64,000 nucleotides of DNA from Melieria omissa (Eukaryota > Arthropoda > Insecta > Diptera > Ulidiidae): assembly GCA_963971225.1 (NCBI GenBank), contig OZ020267.1, positions 32,627,298 through 32,691,297 on the forward strand. Direction: 5' to 3'. The translations under genes and the position numbers were made by a program. The notes under the pieces were generated by a model that saw only the letters and a list, made by a program, of their open reading frames with translations, ran no database searches and was not told the origin of the DNA. Below are positions 25,096 through 36,200 of the stretch, piece by piece. The stretch's first letter is position 1. Each line of letters begins with the position of its first letter.

Positions 25096-28000
25096 ATTAA
25101 AATTAGTAGTGTGTTAAGATGGAACGACAAATATTTAACCTGTGATTACATTTTCAATGAAAAAACATGAATTGAATTTATTTAAAAATTTAATAAAACC
25201 ATGAATTAAATATGAAAAAGGCATCAATTCGAGAACATTTCTATTATCATAAATTATTATAATTTTTATTTTTTTTATTATTTTTATTTATCAATAATCC
25301 AATTTCAAAATTACAACTTCCGGTTGTCGCAATATTTCCCACATAACCGTGTTTTTTAAAACCAAAATTGTTTGTTTTACACATTTTACGATCCTTTCTG
25401 AAAGAAGCCAACAAAAACTTGCCTTGCAAGTCTTCACACCACTCACCCTGCTGTGTGCAAGGAAACATATTGCATGTCCTGCTGTTTGATGGCAGCAAAT
25501 TTCAACGGTTGTTCCAGTAACTTGTAATGCAGCTGTCTAACTGTAATTTGCATTACATGCTAATAAGCGGTGAAGAGACTCGTTCACATGAACGTTTCAA
25601 TATTTTACTTTAACACTTGTCGGCGGTCTACAAAAAACGAATGTGAAAAATTTAACACGGTTGGCACATTTTGTGTGCTGTTGGTTTGTGCTAAAGTCAA
25701 GAACCCCAAAAAGCTAAGTGGTTTATTAAACGAAGCGTGACATACCGATTTGCGGTGGTGCCCGAGCTGAGCTGTTGTCTTAGGGATCTGAACGATGACA
25801 CAAAGTAATTTAGCACATGCCACAAGCAACAAACACTAATGAGCTTTCGACTTTGACGCTAACTAGGACACTGAACATGGTACAATTTTAATGAAATTTT
25901 TATAAATACATAGCATGGTATCTTTATAACTATGCTTTGTGTATGAGTTTTTACTTTGATCTTGAGTTTTGATTTTAGTTTGTTTGGGCTGTAGATATGA
26001 CAACTTCTTTATAGTTATTAAAGTTTGAAAGTTGCTTTTTTGGAGTGTTTTGTCACATTTCAATAGCTTTAAATTTAGATTTTGAAACTGATTAATTCAA
26101 CAGCATTTTGAATATTTTTTAAATTTATTTTAGCTTTGGTTGTTTACATAAGTAATAATTTTATTAATCGCTTCTTAGGCATTTAAAACCGAGTTACTTT
26201 CACTACAAATGTTTTCCCTTTGGTTGACTTAAGGTGTCAAGCATTTTGTTTTACTCCATTTATTTCCGCTTTGTATATTTTTTTGAGCTTCTTGGGTGCG
26301 TTGTCAAATATTTGCATAAGGACTTAAGGACTTTATTTATTGAAAGTCTTCTAGTGCACTTCAAATTGGTGTCTCAGCTTTAAGACTTTAAGTAAACCCA
26401 AGTCGCACTTCCAGTGAATTGTTTATAGTTAATTTTTTATCTTAGACTGTATGATAGTTGCTGTTATATTGTTTTATATTTCAGATTAAATATAGATCCA
26501 TTGAGTATTCACTTTTTAAAAATTTTAAGCTTCCTTTGTTAATGGTCACTCAAATTACTTGCGTAGTCTGCCAAGTCATCGAGCTGTGTTTTTACCATGT
26601 TCCCAGTTATTAAGCTTAATGTGGCAAAACTATTTGAAATTCACTTAAATCGATGTAGATATTGTTATTCCGTTATTGGACTCAAACGACAAGCGATCAC
26701 TTCAACCACAACGCGGCAACTGAGTTTTGAATTGGTTGCAAGTTTCGGGCCAGGCTTAAATTGTTGGTGGCAATGCAAGTAAGTCACACCGCAACGAGTG
26801 ACAAGCTCGGTGTGAGTGATTTTTAACTAAAGAGTGTGATGGAATCGAAACGCTCGCACGATGGCAACATAACAGCAACAGCAACAATAACAATAACCAT
26901 AACAACAGCACAGGAGAGCCGCAGCGCGTGCACTATGGGCCCAGAGCACGCGCGTTGTTGGCGCAAGCGAAGCGTAAATACCAGAACCGTGAGACAGACT
27001 GGTGCGAAGTAATGCGCGTTTTTGTTTACAAAATAACAACACCGGCAACCGGCACCGGCTTTCTTTGCTCCATTTTGCATTGGTCGCTGGGGAGGTGGCA
27101 GTGCATAGCAGAACTTGAATGCGCTGAATGACCTTTGAATGTTGCTATGGTCGGATAATGCATGAATGACTGAATGAATGGCTGCAGTGAGGTCAAATTG
27201 AAAGGATGAAAACGAAATGCATTATAAATTGATTACAAAATGCAAAATTTCCTTCTATGTAATTTCACTTTTTTGATTCATTGATTGATTTTACAAGATT
27301 TTGGCAAACTCTATGCACCGCTTCTCTAAAGTGGCTACTTAAAGTTGGGCACATTAACACCTCTGCAACGCTCTGGCTCGCAATTGTCAGCGCCTGTGGC
27401 TCTTTGTGCTTGGCTGCACTTGCGGCAAGTGACAAAAATATATTTCTATTTTAGTTTTGCCACGATTTGCATATTCATGAGTTGTCAACAATAACTAAGG
27501 TCATCGTGAACACGACACACAAAAATTTTAAAAAAAAAGTTCAATAGAATAACACATGGAAATGACAATAACGCAACACGCCATTATTACGAATATTATT
27601 GCCAGAGAACAATGTGCCGTTGCGCAATGGAAGGCGGTCTGACACTATTGTCACACATCAAAAATGTTGCACTTGAAATTGGTTAATATTTCTACGAGGC
27701 ACATTCTGTGCTTATTTCTGTCACATCGACAGTAACGAGTACGAAGTTGTGGCAAGTTGTAGACAGTTTAACAAGTTGGTGGACAGGTGATTACTGCAAA
27801 CGGTTGTGTAATGAGTGGAATTGTGGGTCTTTTGCGGCAATTGGGTCAGCATACTTGGGGTGTTGTTATTTTAACAGTAAAGCCAGTAATGTCTTGTAAA
27901 ATTGCCGGAATTAAGAAATTTCCGTTAAGTCGCCAAGTTGTAGAAAAAATTAACAATTTGTTGTATAGTAAAAAAACATGAATTTGCCGTTTAAATGTGA

Positions 28001-28240
28001 CCGCATATACTGATAGTTTTTGTCATCAAAAACTCACAACCAGTTGCACGTTACCGTATAAAACTGGTATTTAATTATGTCTCTGCTAAGCGAGCTTCAA
28101 CTGTTGCTAAACTATGACCAGACTACAATAAAGCCTAAGCCTAACCAGGACTCGCACTATAGTCAAATCTGAGTGGACAAACGCACCAAATAGTAAAATC
28201 TACATTTATAAAATCTATTTTTTGTAGTTTTATAACGAGT
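25096..28240. other. Intergenic; no gene seen
   Basis: Only short ORFs without domains. A CAA/CAG-like run lies near 26870-26910. Confidence 0.45.
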
Positions 28241-28494
28241 AACGTTTTGTAACGTTGAGAAACATTTTACGGTTTCCAAGGGAATTTTATTTCCTAAACA
28301 AAATACGAAAGTCTAAATAGAAAAAAAATCACGCGTCTTATCTTTTTACGCATTCTGAAAGCATTGTACTGAAAATAGTTGGCATGCTACACGTTCAATA
28401 TTTATTCGATCGCGCGCGAATGCTACATGTTCAATATTTATCGCGTCAATATTCACATAATTGTTATTCTAAGTGGTTCGTCGTTTAAAAGATC

Positions 28495-28785
28495 TTAAAA
28501 ATGGAATGTCCATGATGTGTATACCCCCAATACCTCATCTGCCCCAGCACCGGAACGTTTTGAGTCAACGATTCGTTTTAGCTCCTTTCTGTAGTTCGAC
28601 CTTAACGAATATATTTTCTTTCGAATATCCTCGACGGTAGCTGTGGGCTTGATTTTCTTAAAAACTTTTACTAATTTTTGGTATGCAGCCGTTTTTTTTA
28701 CTTTATCGCTATAAGCTTTAGCCGACGAGTCCCACAACTCCGGCAATTCTTCTAACTTGAAAATGAATTGCGTATTGATATCATG
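28495..28785 (-). pseudogene. MADF-domain fragment in a repeat-flanked relic
   Basis: The minus frame reads FKLEELPELWDSSAKAYSDK, continues with a Lys-rich helix, then IRKKIYSLRSNYRKELKRI and SGAGADEV. This is the core of a MADF DNA-binding domain (P-x-LWD, K--A, Y-LR--Y--EL). The frame opens at least 13 codons before the first ATG, and no start exon or downstream partner is visible. The fragment lies between two direct repeats of about 130 bases (28262-28385 and 28913-29045), and CACGTTCAATATTTAT-type motifs occur at 28390, 28425 and 28796. These features fit a decayed DNA transposon or its internal deletion product, not a host MADF gene. Confidence 0.65.
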
Positions 28786-29089
28786 AAATATGTTACACGT
28801 TCAATATTTATTGACAGATTTGTGATCCGCGATCCAGATTTCAAAATATTTAAATATTTTGCGAAAAGGCCTTATTATGTTATTTACTAAGCTTCATTAG
28901 GTCGGTGGGTCTAAAAATTTTACGGTATCCAAGGGAATTTTATTTTGTGAAAAAACATGAAAGTCTAAGTAGAAAAATTCACGCGTCTTCTCTTTTTACG
29001 CATTCTGAAAACATTGAGGTTACACAGCATTGCATTGAAAATAGTTATGTTAGTTACTAAACTTCATTAGGACGGTGGGTCTAGGGGAT

Positions 29090-29460
29090 GTTTTCTAACA
29101 ACTAGATCACTTCTAGTCTCAGTGCACCAAACACCATAAAATTCTATTCTATCCTGAGGCTTTCTTATTTCTCTCTGGAGCTAACCAACAATCTCAATGC
29201 GGGACATACCATTTCGTTATCTTGTTGAAGGAGAGCAGATGCGAGATTTTGCTCAAAAGTCATGACCCCAGCAGAGTCGGCGTTTTTGCAGAGCCGGTCA
29301 GAGACGTATAGTTTCTATCTTTTCTTCATCAATACAGCTTCTGCAGACATCACTGGACGAGAGGCACCACTTAATAAGCATAGATCCAATAGAGCAGTGT
29401 CCGTTGATAGCACCGACGAGCTCAGGGTCCCGTAGTGCCCATCAGGTGCTGCCAATCGTT
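29090..29460 (-). pseudogene. LINE ORF2 3' remnant
   Basis: The minus frame reads HLMGTTGPELVGAINGHCSI, then MLIKWCLSSSDVCRSCIDEE. It has the GH...C-x2-C pattern of a LINE ORF2 end. Stops and frameshifts follow. Further traces in other frames extend to about 29095, ending near a PLDPP segment. It is related in kind to the relic at 15400 but is not the same copy. Confidence 0.65.
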
Positions 29461-29814
29461 TCTGTTACTCCATAAGGACTTTATATCTTTTTCAATCAAC
29501 CTGTTAATATTCATATATAAAGCAGATATCGGAGAAGCCATAGAGTTGTGCACTTCAGTAACAAGTGTAATAATTCTATAAATAATGATTTAAAATGAAT
29601 AAATACCAGCAACAGTAAACCCCACTCATCAAATATCTGTTGATTACAAACAATTTGGATAAATATGTTTCCGAATTGTACTGAGCTCTGTGCGCATTTA
29701 TAGCTATTTTTTTATTTGTTTTTTTACCATAATTATTGCGCCGAAGTCTAAGTAAAATATTATTGTTCATAATTAAAAGTTTTAACGGTAATTTTTACGG
29801 TTTTTCATATTTAA

Positions 29815-30030
29815 ATATCTGTATTTTTTTTAGTATTTTTATCAACTTTAGCTCAGATGACTTTTTATTTTTTATCGGATTATATAATTAATAATGTCGA
29901 ATTCTATAATTAATAATGTAATTAATAATTGCAATTAGACAAATAAGATGTGTACTTTTCGAGAAATCAGCGAATATAAGATGTAGTCTTTGTAGGTATG
30001 GAAACCTGAGATCTTTTTAGTGTTAAGTTG
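29815..30030 (+). repeat. Dispersed repeat, copy 2
   Basis: Same repeat as at 20150-20340. It lies immediately upstream of the mariner insertion at 30039. Confidence 0.6.
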
Positions 30031-30038
30031 TAAATTTA

Positions 30039-31311
30039 TCAGGTGTACAACTTTGCTTCCGCCGTTTTCCGATAGGTGGCTGTACCGGCTGAGGCTGGTT
30101 GAAATACATAGATGGTAATGCCTTTAAAGTGAGTGTGGACAGTGCCTAACGAATTGTCATCGCCGTTTCAGTGACAGTTGTTCTTGTTTTCGTATTATTC
30201 ACGCTCGAAAATGTCCGTTTATGTGCCCAATTCTCGCCATTTGCGGGAAGTTTTACTTTTCTGTTACAATTCGAAAAAAATGCAGCTGAAGCGCATCGAA
30301 TGCTCTCAGAAACTTACGGTGATGCTGCTCTGAGTGAAAGAACGTGTCGGGAGTGGTTTCAACGTTTTAAAAATGGTGATTTCGATGTCGAAGACAAACA
30401 TGGTGGTGGAAGAGAAAAAACCTTCAAAGATGAACAACTAGAAGCATTGTTTGATGAAGATTCGTGCCAAACCCAAGAAGAGCTTGCCGAATCGTTGGGA
30501 GTGAGTCAGCAAGCCATTTCAAAACGTCTCAAGGCCCTGGGCATGATTCAGAAAGAAGGAAACTGGGTGCCGTACGAGTTGAAACCGAGGGACATCGAGC
30601 GCCGTCTATTTGTATGTGAGCAACTGCTTCAAATACAAAATCGTAAGGGGTTTTTACATCGAATCGTAACCGGTGATGAAAAGTGGGTTCGATACGATAA
30701 TCCTAAACGCAGCAAATCATGGGGAAAGCCCGGGCATGCTTCTTCGTCGAAGGCAAAACCGAATATTCACGGCGCCAAGGTTATGATTTGTATTTGGTGG
30801 GATCAGCTCGGTGTGATTTACTACGAGCTCTTAAAACCGGGTGAAACCATCACAGGAGATCGCTACCGAACGCAACTGATGCGCCTTAGTCGCGCGCTAA
30901 AAGAACAGCTGCCACAATATCAAGAGCGACATGACAAAGTCATCCTCCAACACGACAATGCTCGGCCTCACGTCGCAAAAGTGGTCAAAAAGTACCTGGA
31001 AGCGCTGAAATGGGAAGTCTTGCCCCACCCGCCGTATTCCCCAGATGTCGCCCCTTCTGACTTCCACCTATTCCGTTCGATGGCACACGGCCTGGCAGAT
31101 CAACATTTTCAATCCTTCGAAGAATTGGAAAAATGGATTGCTTCATTGATAGCGTCAAAAGAGGACTCCTTTTTTCGAGCCGGGATCCGAAAATTGCCGG
31201 AAAGATGGGAGAAAGTTGTCGCTAGCGACGGACAATACTTTGTAAGCACTTTTTCGCAATAAAGCTTTTAATTTTGGAAAAAAACGGCGGAAGCAAAGTT
31301 GTACACCTGAT
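30039..31311 (+). mobile_element. Full-length mariner element, Mos1-like
   Basis: The 1,273-base element has terminal inverted repeats of about 30 bases (TCAGGTGTACAACTTTGCTT...) and a TA target duplication on both sides (30037-30038 and 31312-31313). Its length is that of a standard mariner, and the first bases resemble the Mos1 terminal repeat. It encodes one transposase in the same direction. Both ends are intact and the terminal repeats look identical, so it is a young copy. Confidence 0.92.
30211..31262 (+). pseudogene. Mariner transposase, intact except for one frameshift
   Basis: The family-typical start ATG at 30211 (MSVYVPNSRHLREVLLFCY) is in a different frame from the rest. The frames meet at a seven-A run at 30274-30280, so one base appears lost there. 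After that the frame is open to TAA at 31260-31262. It has a paired helix-turn-helix region (ERTCREWFQRFKNGDF, then SLGVSQQAISKRL). The catalytic triad is in TGDEKWVRYD, LQHDNARPH and SPDVAPSDFHLF, with exactly 34 residues between the second and third Asp (DD34D). WVPYEL and LPERWEKVVASDGQYF match Mos1-type proteins. Transposase cuts and pastes the element at TA sites in the nucleus. The homopolymer deletion could be real or a sequencing error. Confidence 0.9.
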
Positions 31312-31313
31312 AG

Positions 31314-33263
31314 AAAAAATCTATTCTTTTTAAATTTCATATTTTTATAGTATAACTATAATAGAAAAAGTATACGAACGGATTTTGTCGAATTCGAAAA
31401 CGTCTCTGAGATACAGAGCCTCAAATCCGTCTCGTTCACTACACGGTAACACGGTTTTAAAACTTTAAACGCGCTTTTCTCGAAAACACATTTTTTGACC
31501 ATTGCGCCATGATTCCGTCGAAACTAATTGACCGATTCACTTGATTCTTGTTTTGCTGTATTCAAAACGTTTTGCTCCACGGTTTAACCTACGGAGATTG
31601 CGCTCCATTGAATAGCTGGTTTTTGATGAGAGTTTATAGAGCAAAAAAAAGGGCGAATTTCGAAAAAACACGTTAAAACGATGCCGCGGGTCCAATTTTG
31701 ATCAGATCGGGTTCATTATAGGTCATCCTTTAATTGGAGTAATGCTTTTTAAGAGAAAATTTTTGGATTACATTTCAGACGAACAGGGACAAAGTTAGGA
31801 TGGCGCAAACGCACCCTTACAAAAAAAAACATGGCCGGCACTCAGCTGGCGGACCCCAACAGTGTTCGCGGTAGCACGTGGAACAATTTTTTTTTAATAA
31901 TTCAATATGTAAAGAATAAATAAACGAAGAATTATCTCATTATCAATTGCAGTTTTTGAAAAACAAATCCAAAAAAAAGCCCCCTTAGTCTTGCTAAAAT
32001 TAATTTAAAAGATATTAGTTTTGAAAAAAAAAAAAGAACTTAATTTAATTTTAAAGTATTTTGCAGCCTCGATAAATCGGACGCCAAGAAAATTGTTATT
32101 TTAAGAATTTTATATATTTTACTCAAGGTTTATCCTTTTAAAACAGTAGTTTAATATTTTAACTTTATGCACTAATGGGTTAAAAAACTCTAACTTATAA
32201 GATGAATAAAGTGAAAACAAATTATCTAACTAGCACAACGAAGCACCAAAGCATTTAATTTTTGCATACAGGAACATAAATTAATGAATAAATAATATTA
32301 ATTAATTAAAAATAAATAAATAAATAAATAGTTTTATTGAAAAATATTTTAATTTCTTTTCTTATAAAATTTTATTGCACAGCATTACATTGCACAATCA
32401 CCAACACCACATCATTACATTGCACAGTGCCTTAATCCGTTCCTTGGGTTAAGATTACCAAAATATTTTGGTTTTTAATGCCCCAAAACATAAAATCTAA
32501 AGAGATAAAGTTAATTGTTCTTGCGATTTCTTTCCATATTGTCCATTATGCTAAACAGTCAGGAAGTACTACGCTACAGCAAAATTTGATTTTTCATAGT
32601 AAATTTTGTTTTTGTTTTAACATGTTGTGGTATTACCTGCATCAGTTTCTTGGTTGCTTCGGATAGTTTAAAGTTTTTGAAATTTAATTTTTTCAATACT
32701 GACCAAAATGCCTCAAAAGACAGCGGCTACTACACTGAAGCAGCAAATAGTTTTTCTCATTCCAAAATATTTAACATTCGCACAGACAGTTGAAAAATAT
32801 CATAAAAGGGCACCAGCAGTTATCCTTCAACTGGAAAATACGATTGAAGTCGGAGACGTGTCGCGTTGCGTCATAATGCAGTGTTCAGCCGCACTGCCGA
32901 CAACCGACAACCGACTGGGCACGCAGACGCTCTCAATTAAAGTCAACTAGCATTTACAATTCGAAAAAGAACAATCTTACAAATCGTGATAAAGAAATAG
33001 TAAACTTTAAAAATTAAATCACAAATAAAAAATAAAAAAATCGTAAAACACCACAATTTTTCTATCAATCAAACCATAAATTTCAAAATTATTTCGATTT
33101 TTTTTAATTCTACTCCTTTTTCATTAAGAAACTGTCAAAACTTTTTTACCTCCCTCCCCTCCCGATAATACCGTTCGTCGCACGATTTCCACTTGTAAGC
33201 AACAATACGAAAAATCCCATAAAAAAATCGTAATCCCGGATCAATAAACCCGCAGTAGAAAAG
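31314..33263. other. Repeat-rich intergenic region and CEP78-like gene upstream region
   Basis: No gene seen. A segment near 31460-31490 (AAACGCGCTTTTCTCGAAAA) resembles the interior of the TTAA-flanked element at 54947-55685, which suggests a related decayed copy. An AAAT microsatellite lies near 32310-32332. The last few hundred bases presumably hold the promoter and 5' UTR of the next gene. Confidence 0.45.
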
Positions 33264-36200
33264 ATGCAGAAGAATTTGGAATTGCGTGATGTGTGCAGCC
33301 TGACATCGACGAAGAAATACAACCGCTGTCGTTCCTTTCATTTCCGGTATTTAGAGCTCTGTCGCGCGAAGAATCTGACACCATTGCCAGAAATTCGCAC
33401 CAAAAACAATGCAACATCGATGTTGGACTTTTTCGGTGAAAAATTAGGAGTTAACGATTGGCTACTGATCATGGAAGCACTCTACTATGATCAAGTGCTG
33501 CAAACGCTTAGCATTCGAATGCGCAAAAGTTTGGGACTGGGTAAGTACCGATCGACGACTAGCGGACTGTTTTTTTCAACTCTCCGTCGTTAATCGCCCA
33601 TATTTGCTCGCAGTATTGGAACATTTGGATACGGAGAAGAAAGCGAAGTTGTTCAAGCAAAAGCCGGTGATCTGCACAAAATTTGTCTTTTCCGGTGTCG
33701 TGGAGGCGGTCTCAAATTGTATTGAATTCAACAAGAATTTAAGAATTCTAAATCTGGAAGGTTTGCCACTTAATGACAAATATGTGGAATCAATCGCTAA
33801 GGTGAGTGCAACGTGCCGAGGAGGAGGAGCAGAATAGACAGTCTGAGCGGGAGGTGGGGTCACGGGGGTTTGCTTTTAGAGCTGAAGGTGTTCCGGTAGG
33901 GTTTTTCTATTCCTGGAATCTGGAAGGTTTGCCACTTAATGACAAATATATGCAATCAATCGCTAAGGTGAGTAGAGTAGAATAGACGGTCTGAGCGGGA
34001 GGTGGGGTCAGGGGGGTTTGCTTTTAGAGCTGAAGGTGTCCCGGTAATGTTTTTCTATTCCTGAAATCTGAAAGGTTTGCCACTTAATGACAAAAATGTG
34101 GAATCAATCGCTAAACGTGCAAAGTGCCGAGGAGGAGCAGAATAGAAAGTCTGAGCGGGAGGTGGGGTCAGAGTGGTGGTAGCCACAGGGGGGTTTGCTT
34201 TTAGAGCTGAAGGTGTTCCGGTAGGGTTTTTCTATTCCTGGAATCTGGTAGGTTTGCCATTTAATGACAAATATGTTGAATCAATCGCTAAGGTGAGTGC
34301 AACGAGCAGATAAGGAGCAGAATAGACAGTCTGAGCCGGATGTGGGGTCTGCTTTTAGCGCTAAAGATGTCCCCGTAGTGTTTTTCTATTCCAACTTTAC
34401 GAAATCATCAGAGAAATTTGATAAGTAGAAATTTGATAGGGAATTCGTTTGTGAACGCAGTTGTAAAAGTTGTCATGTGTCGAAGCTGTAAAGTGATCAC
34501 ACGTCTATGACAGACTTACATAGAAAGAACAGGTAAATTGTAAGAACTGAAATTTGTATGAAGCAGTTTTGTGGTGTCTTGTGTGCTGTTTCTACGCTGT
34601 TCATAATAATTGCGATAATTTGTGCGCTGTCGCTTTGCAGGCACTCTCTTCCAATGAAAGCCTTAAGGAGATAAGTTTTCAACGTTCGAATATTTATGAT
34701 AAGGGATGTGAAGCTATTTGCAACACCATCAAGTATTTGGAAAATGTTGAAAAGTTAAATCTGTCAGAATGTGAGCTGTCAACGAAAGGTGCTGAACATG
34801 TCGCTGATATGATCAAGGTAGGCGTGGTCGTATGTTGTTAGCGCCTACTGTTGCCTGTGCTGATGTGGTTTTGTTTGTCCCGATACAGATACAGAAAATA
34901 AGTCGCTACACAGAAGGCTGGCAGAAGTCGTTGCGTTATCGTGATGTCGATCCGGACTCGATTCCTGGTCTGCGCTCGATTTCATTGGCACGCAATCCAC
35001 TGATTTGCGACGATGGCGTCAAGGCTATTGTCGAGATATTGAAGGAGGACGTTTGGGTAAAAGGTAACGCGTTCACTAGGTCACTGTGTTCACTGATCTG
35101 CAGTGTTTGCTTCTGTGCATTGCTTTCGCAGTTATTGATATGGAACACTGTGGACTCACCGATCGGGCCGCCAATCTGATACTGGATTGCCTCGAGGTCA
35201 ACAACTACATTATTGACTTTAACGTGCGCGGCAATGCGGGAATCAGCAAATTCCTGCAGCGCAGCATACGCGAGCAGTTGGGCAAGGAGGACGAGGATCA
35301 GAAGATGCTCGACGCCCACCAGCAGCAGACTGCTGGCGCGAACGGGCAGCTCAATCCAACGAAAAAACCCAAAGTGACCGTGTCACAGTTGAAGGAGCAG
35401 TTGAAAACGCTCGAGGAGCAGCTGGCGTTCGAGCGCGTGCTGCGCAAGAAAGCGGAACAGCTGAACGAGAGACTCAACCAGCAGATCATTGCCTTCGAGA
35501 ATCAGCTGGAGGGCGAGGCCAATGCGCGCATACCCGACGGGTTTGTGGTGGTCAAGAACGAGTCCCTGCAATCAATTATCAAGGAGTGAGTATTTGAAGC
35601 GATCCCGGCGACCTGTTTGTGCCTAATCACGAACGCTCTGCGTTTTCCTTCTCGAAATGTGCGAACGAATAGGCGCAATGACTTCCAGAAACTTGCCAAT
35701 GCCAATGTGTGTCATTATAATTCGCCGAGAAACAACAACAACAGATACAAGTTGCAGAATCAGCAACAAAATCAGCACCAGAACAACCACTATATGCCAC
35801 CACAACAACATCATGGCAATGCTAGTAGCAATGTAAGTATAGGCGGCAATACGGCCAGCGCCGTAGCGTCCTCGCCGGATATGCCATCACCCACGCTCAC
35901 CACTAAGGAGGTGCCGCGCAAAGTACTAAAAGTGCGTAAAGTGAAAAGTGAAATGAAGTATGTGGAGCCGGCACCGAAGGACCCCTCCAAGAAAAAGGAA
36001 TCCAAATCGGATCACGAATTCGCCAATGAAACCGATGTAAGTTTGCGCTTCCAAATGGAAGTCTATGAGGTTCTAATGTCCTACTTTACGTGATTCGTAT
36101 TTTTTTTAATTTATTTTTTGTGTCAATTATTTATTTATTTATTTATTTATTTGTTTTGTCATTTTATTTATTGTTCACTGTAATTTATTCCTGATGAATT

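Noticed and set aside
30171..30283. Alternative N-terminus of the mariner transposase starting at 30171
   Set aside because: The resulting leader is unrelated to mariner proteins; the family-typical start is at 30211 in another frame, so a one-base loss explains it better.
35617..36093. Separate Asn/Gln-rich gene
   Set aside because: Joins in phase as exon 6 of the CEP78-like gene between an AG at 35671-35672 and a GTAAGT at 36037.
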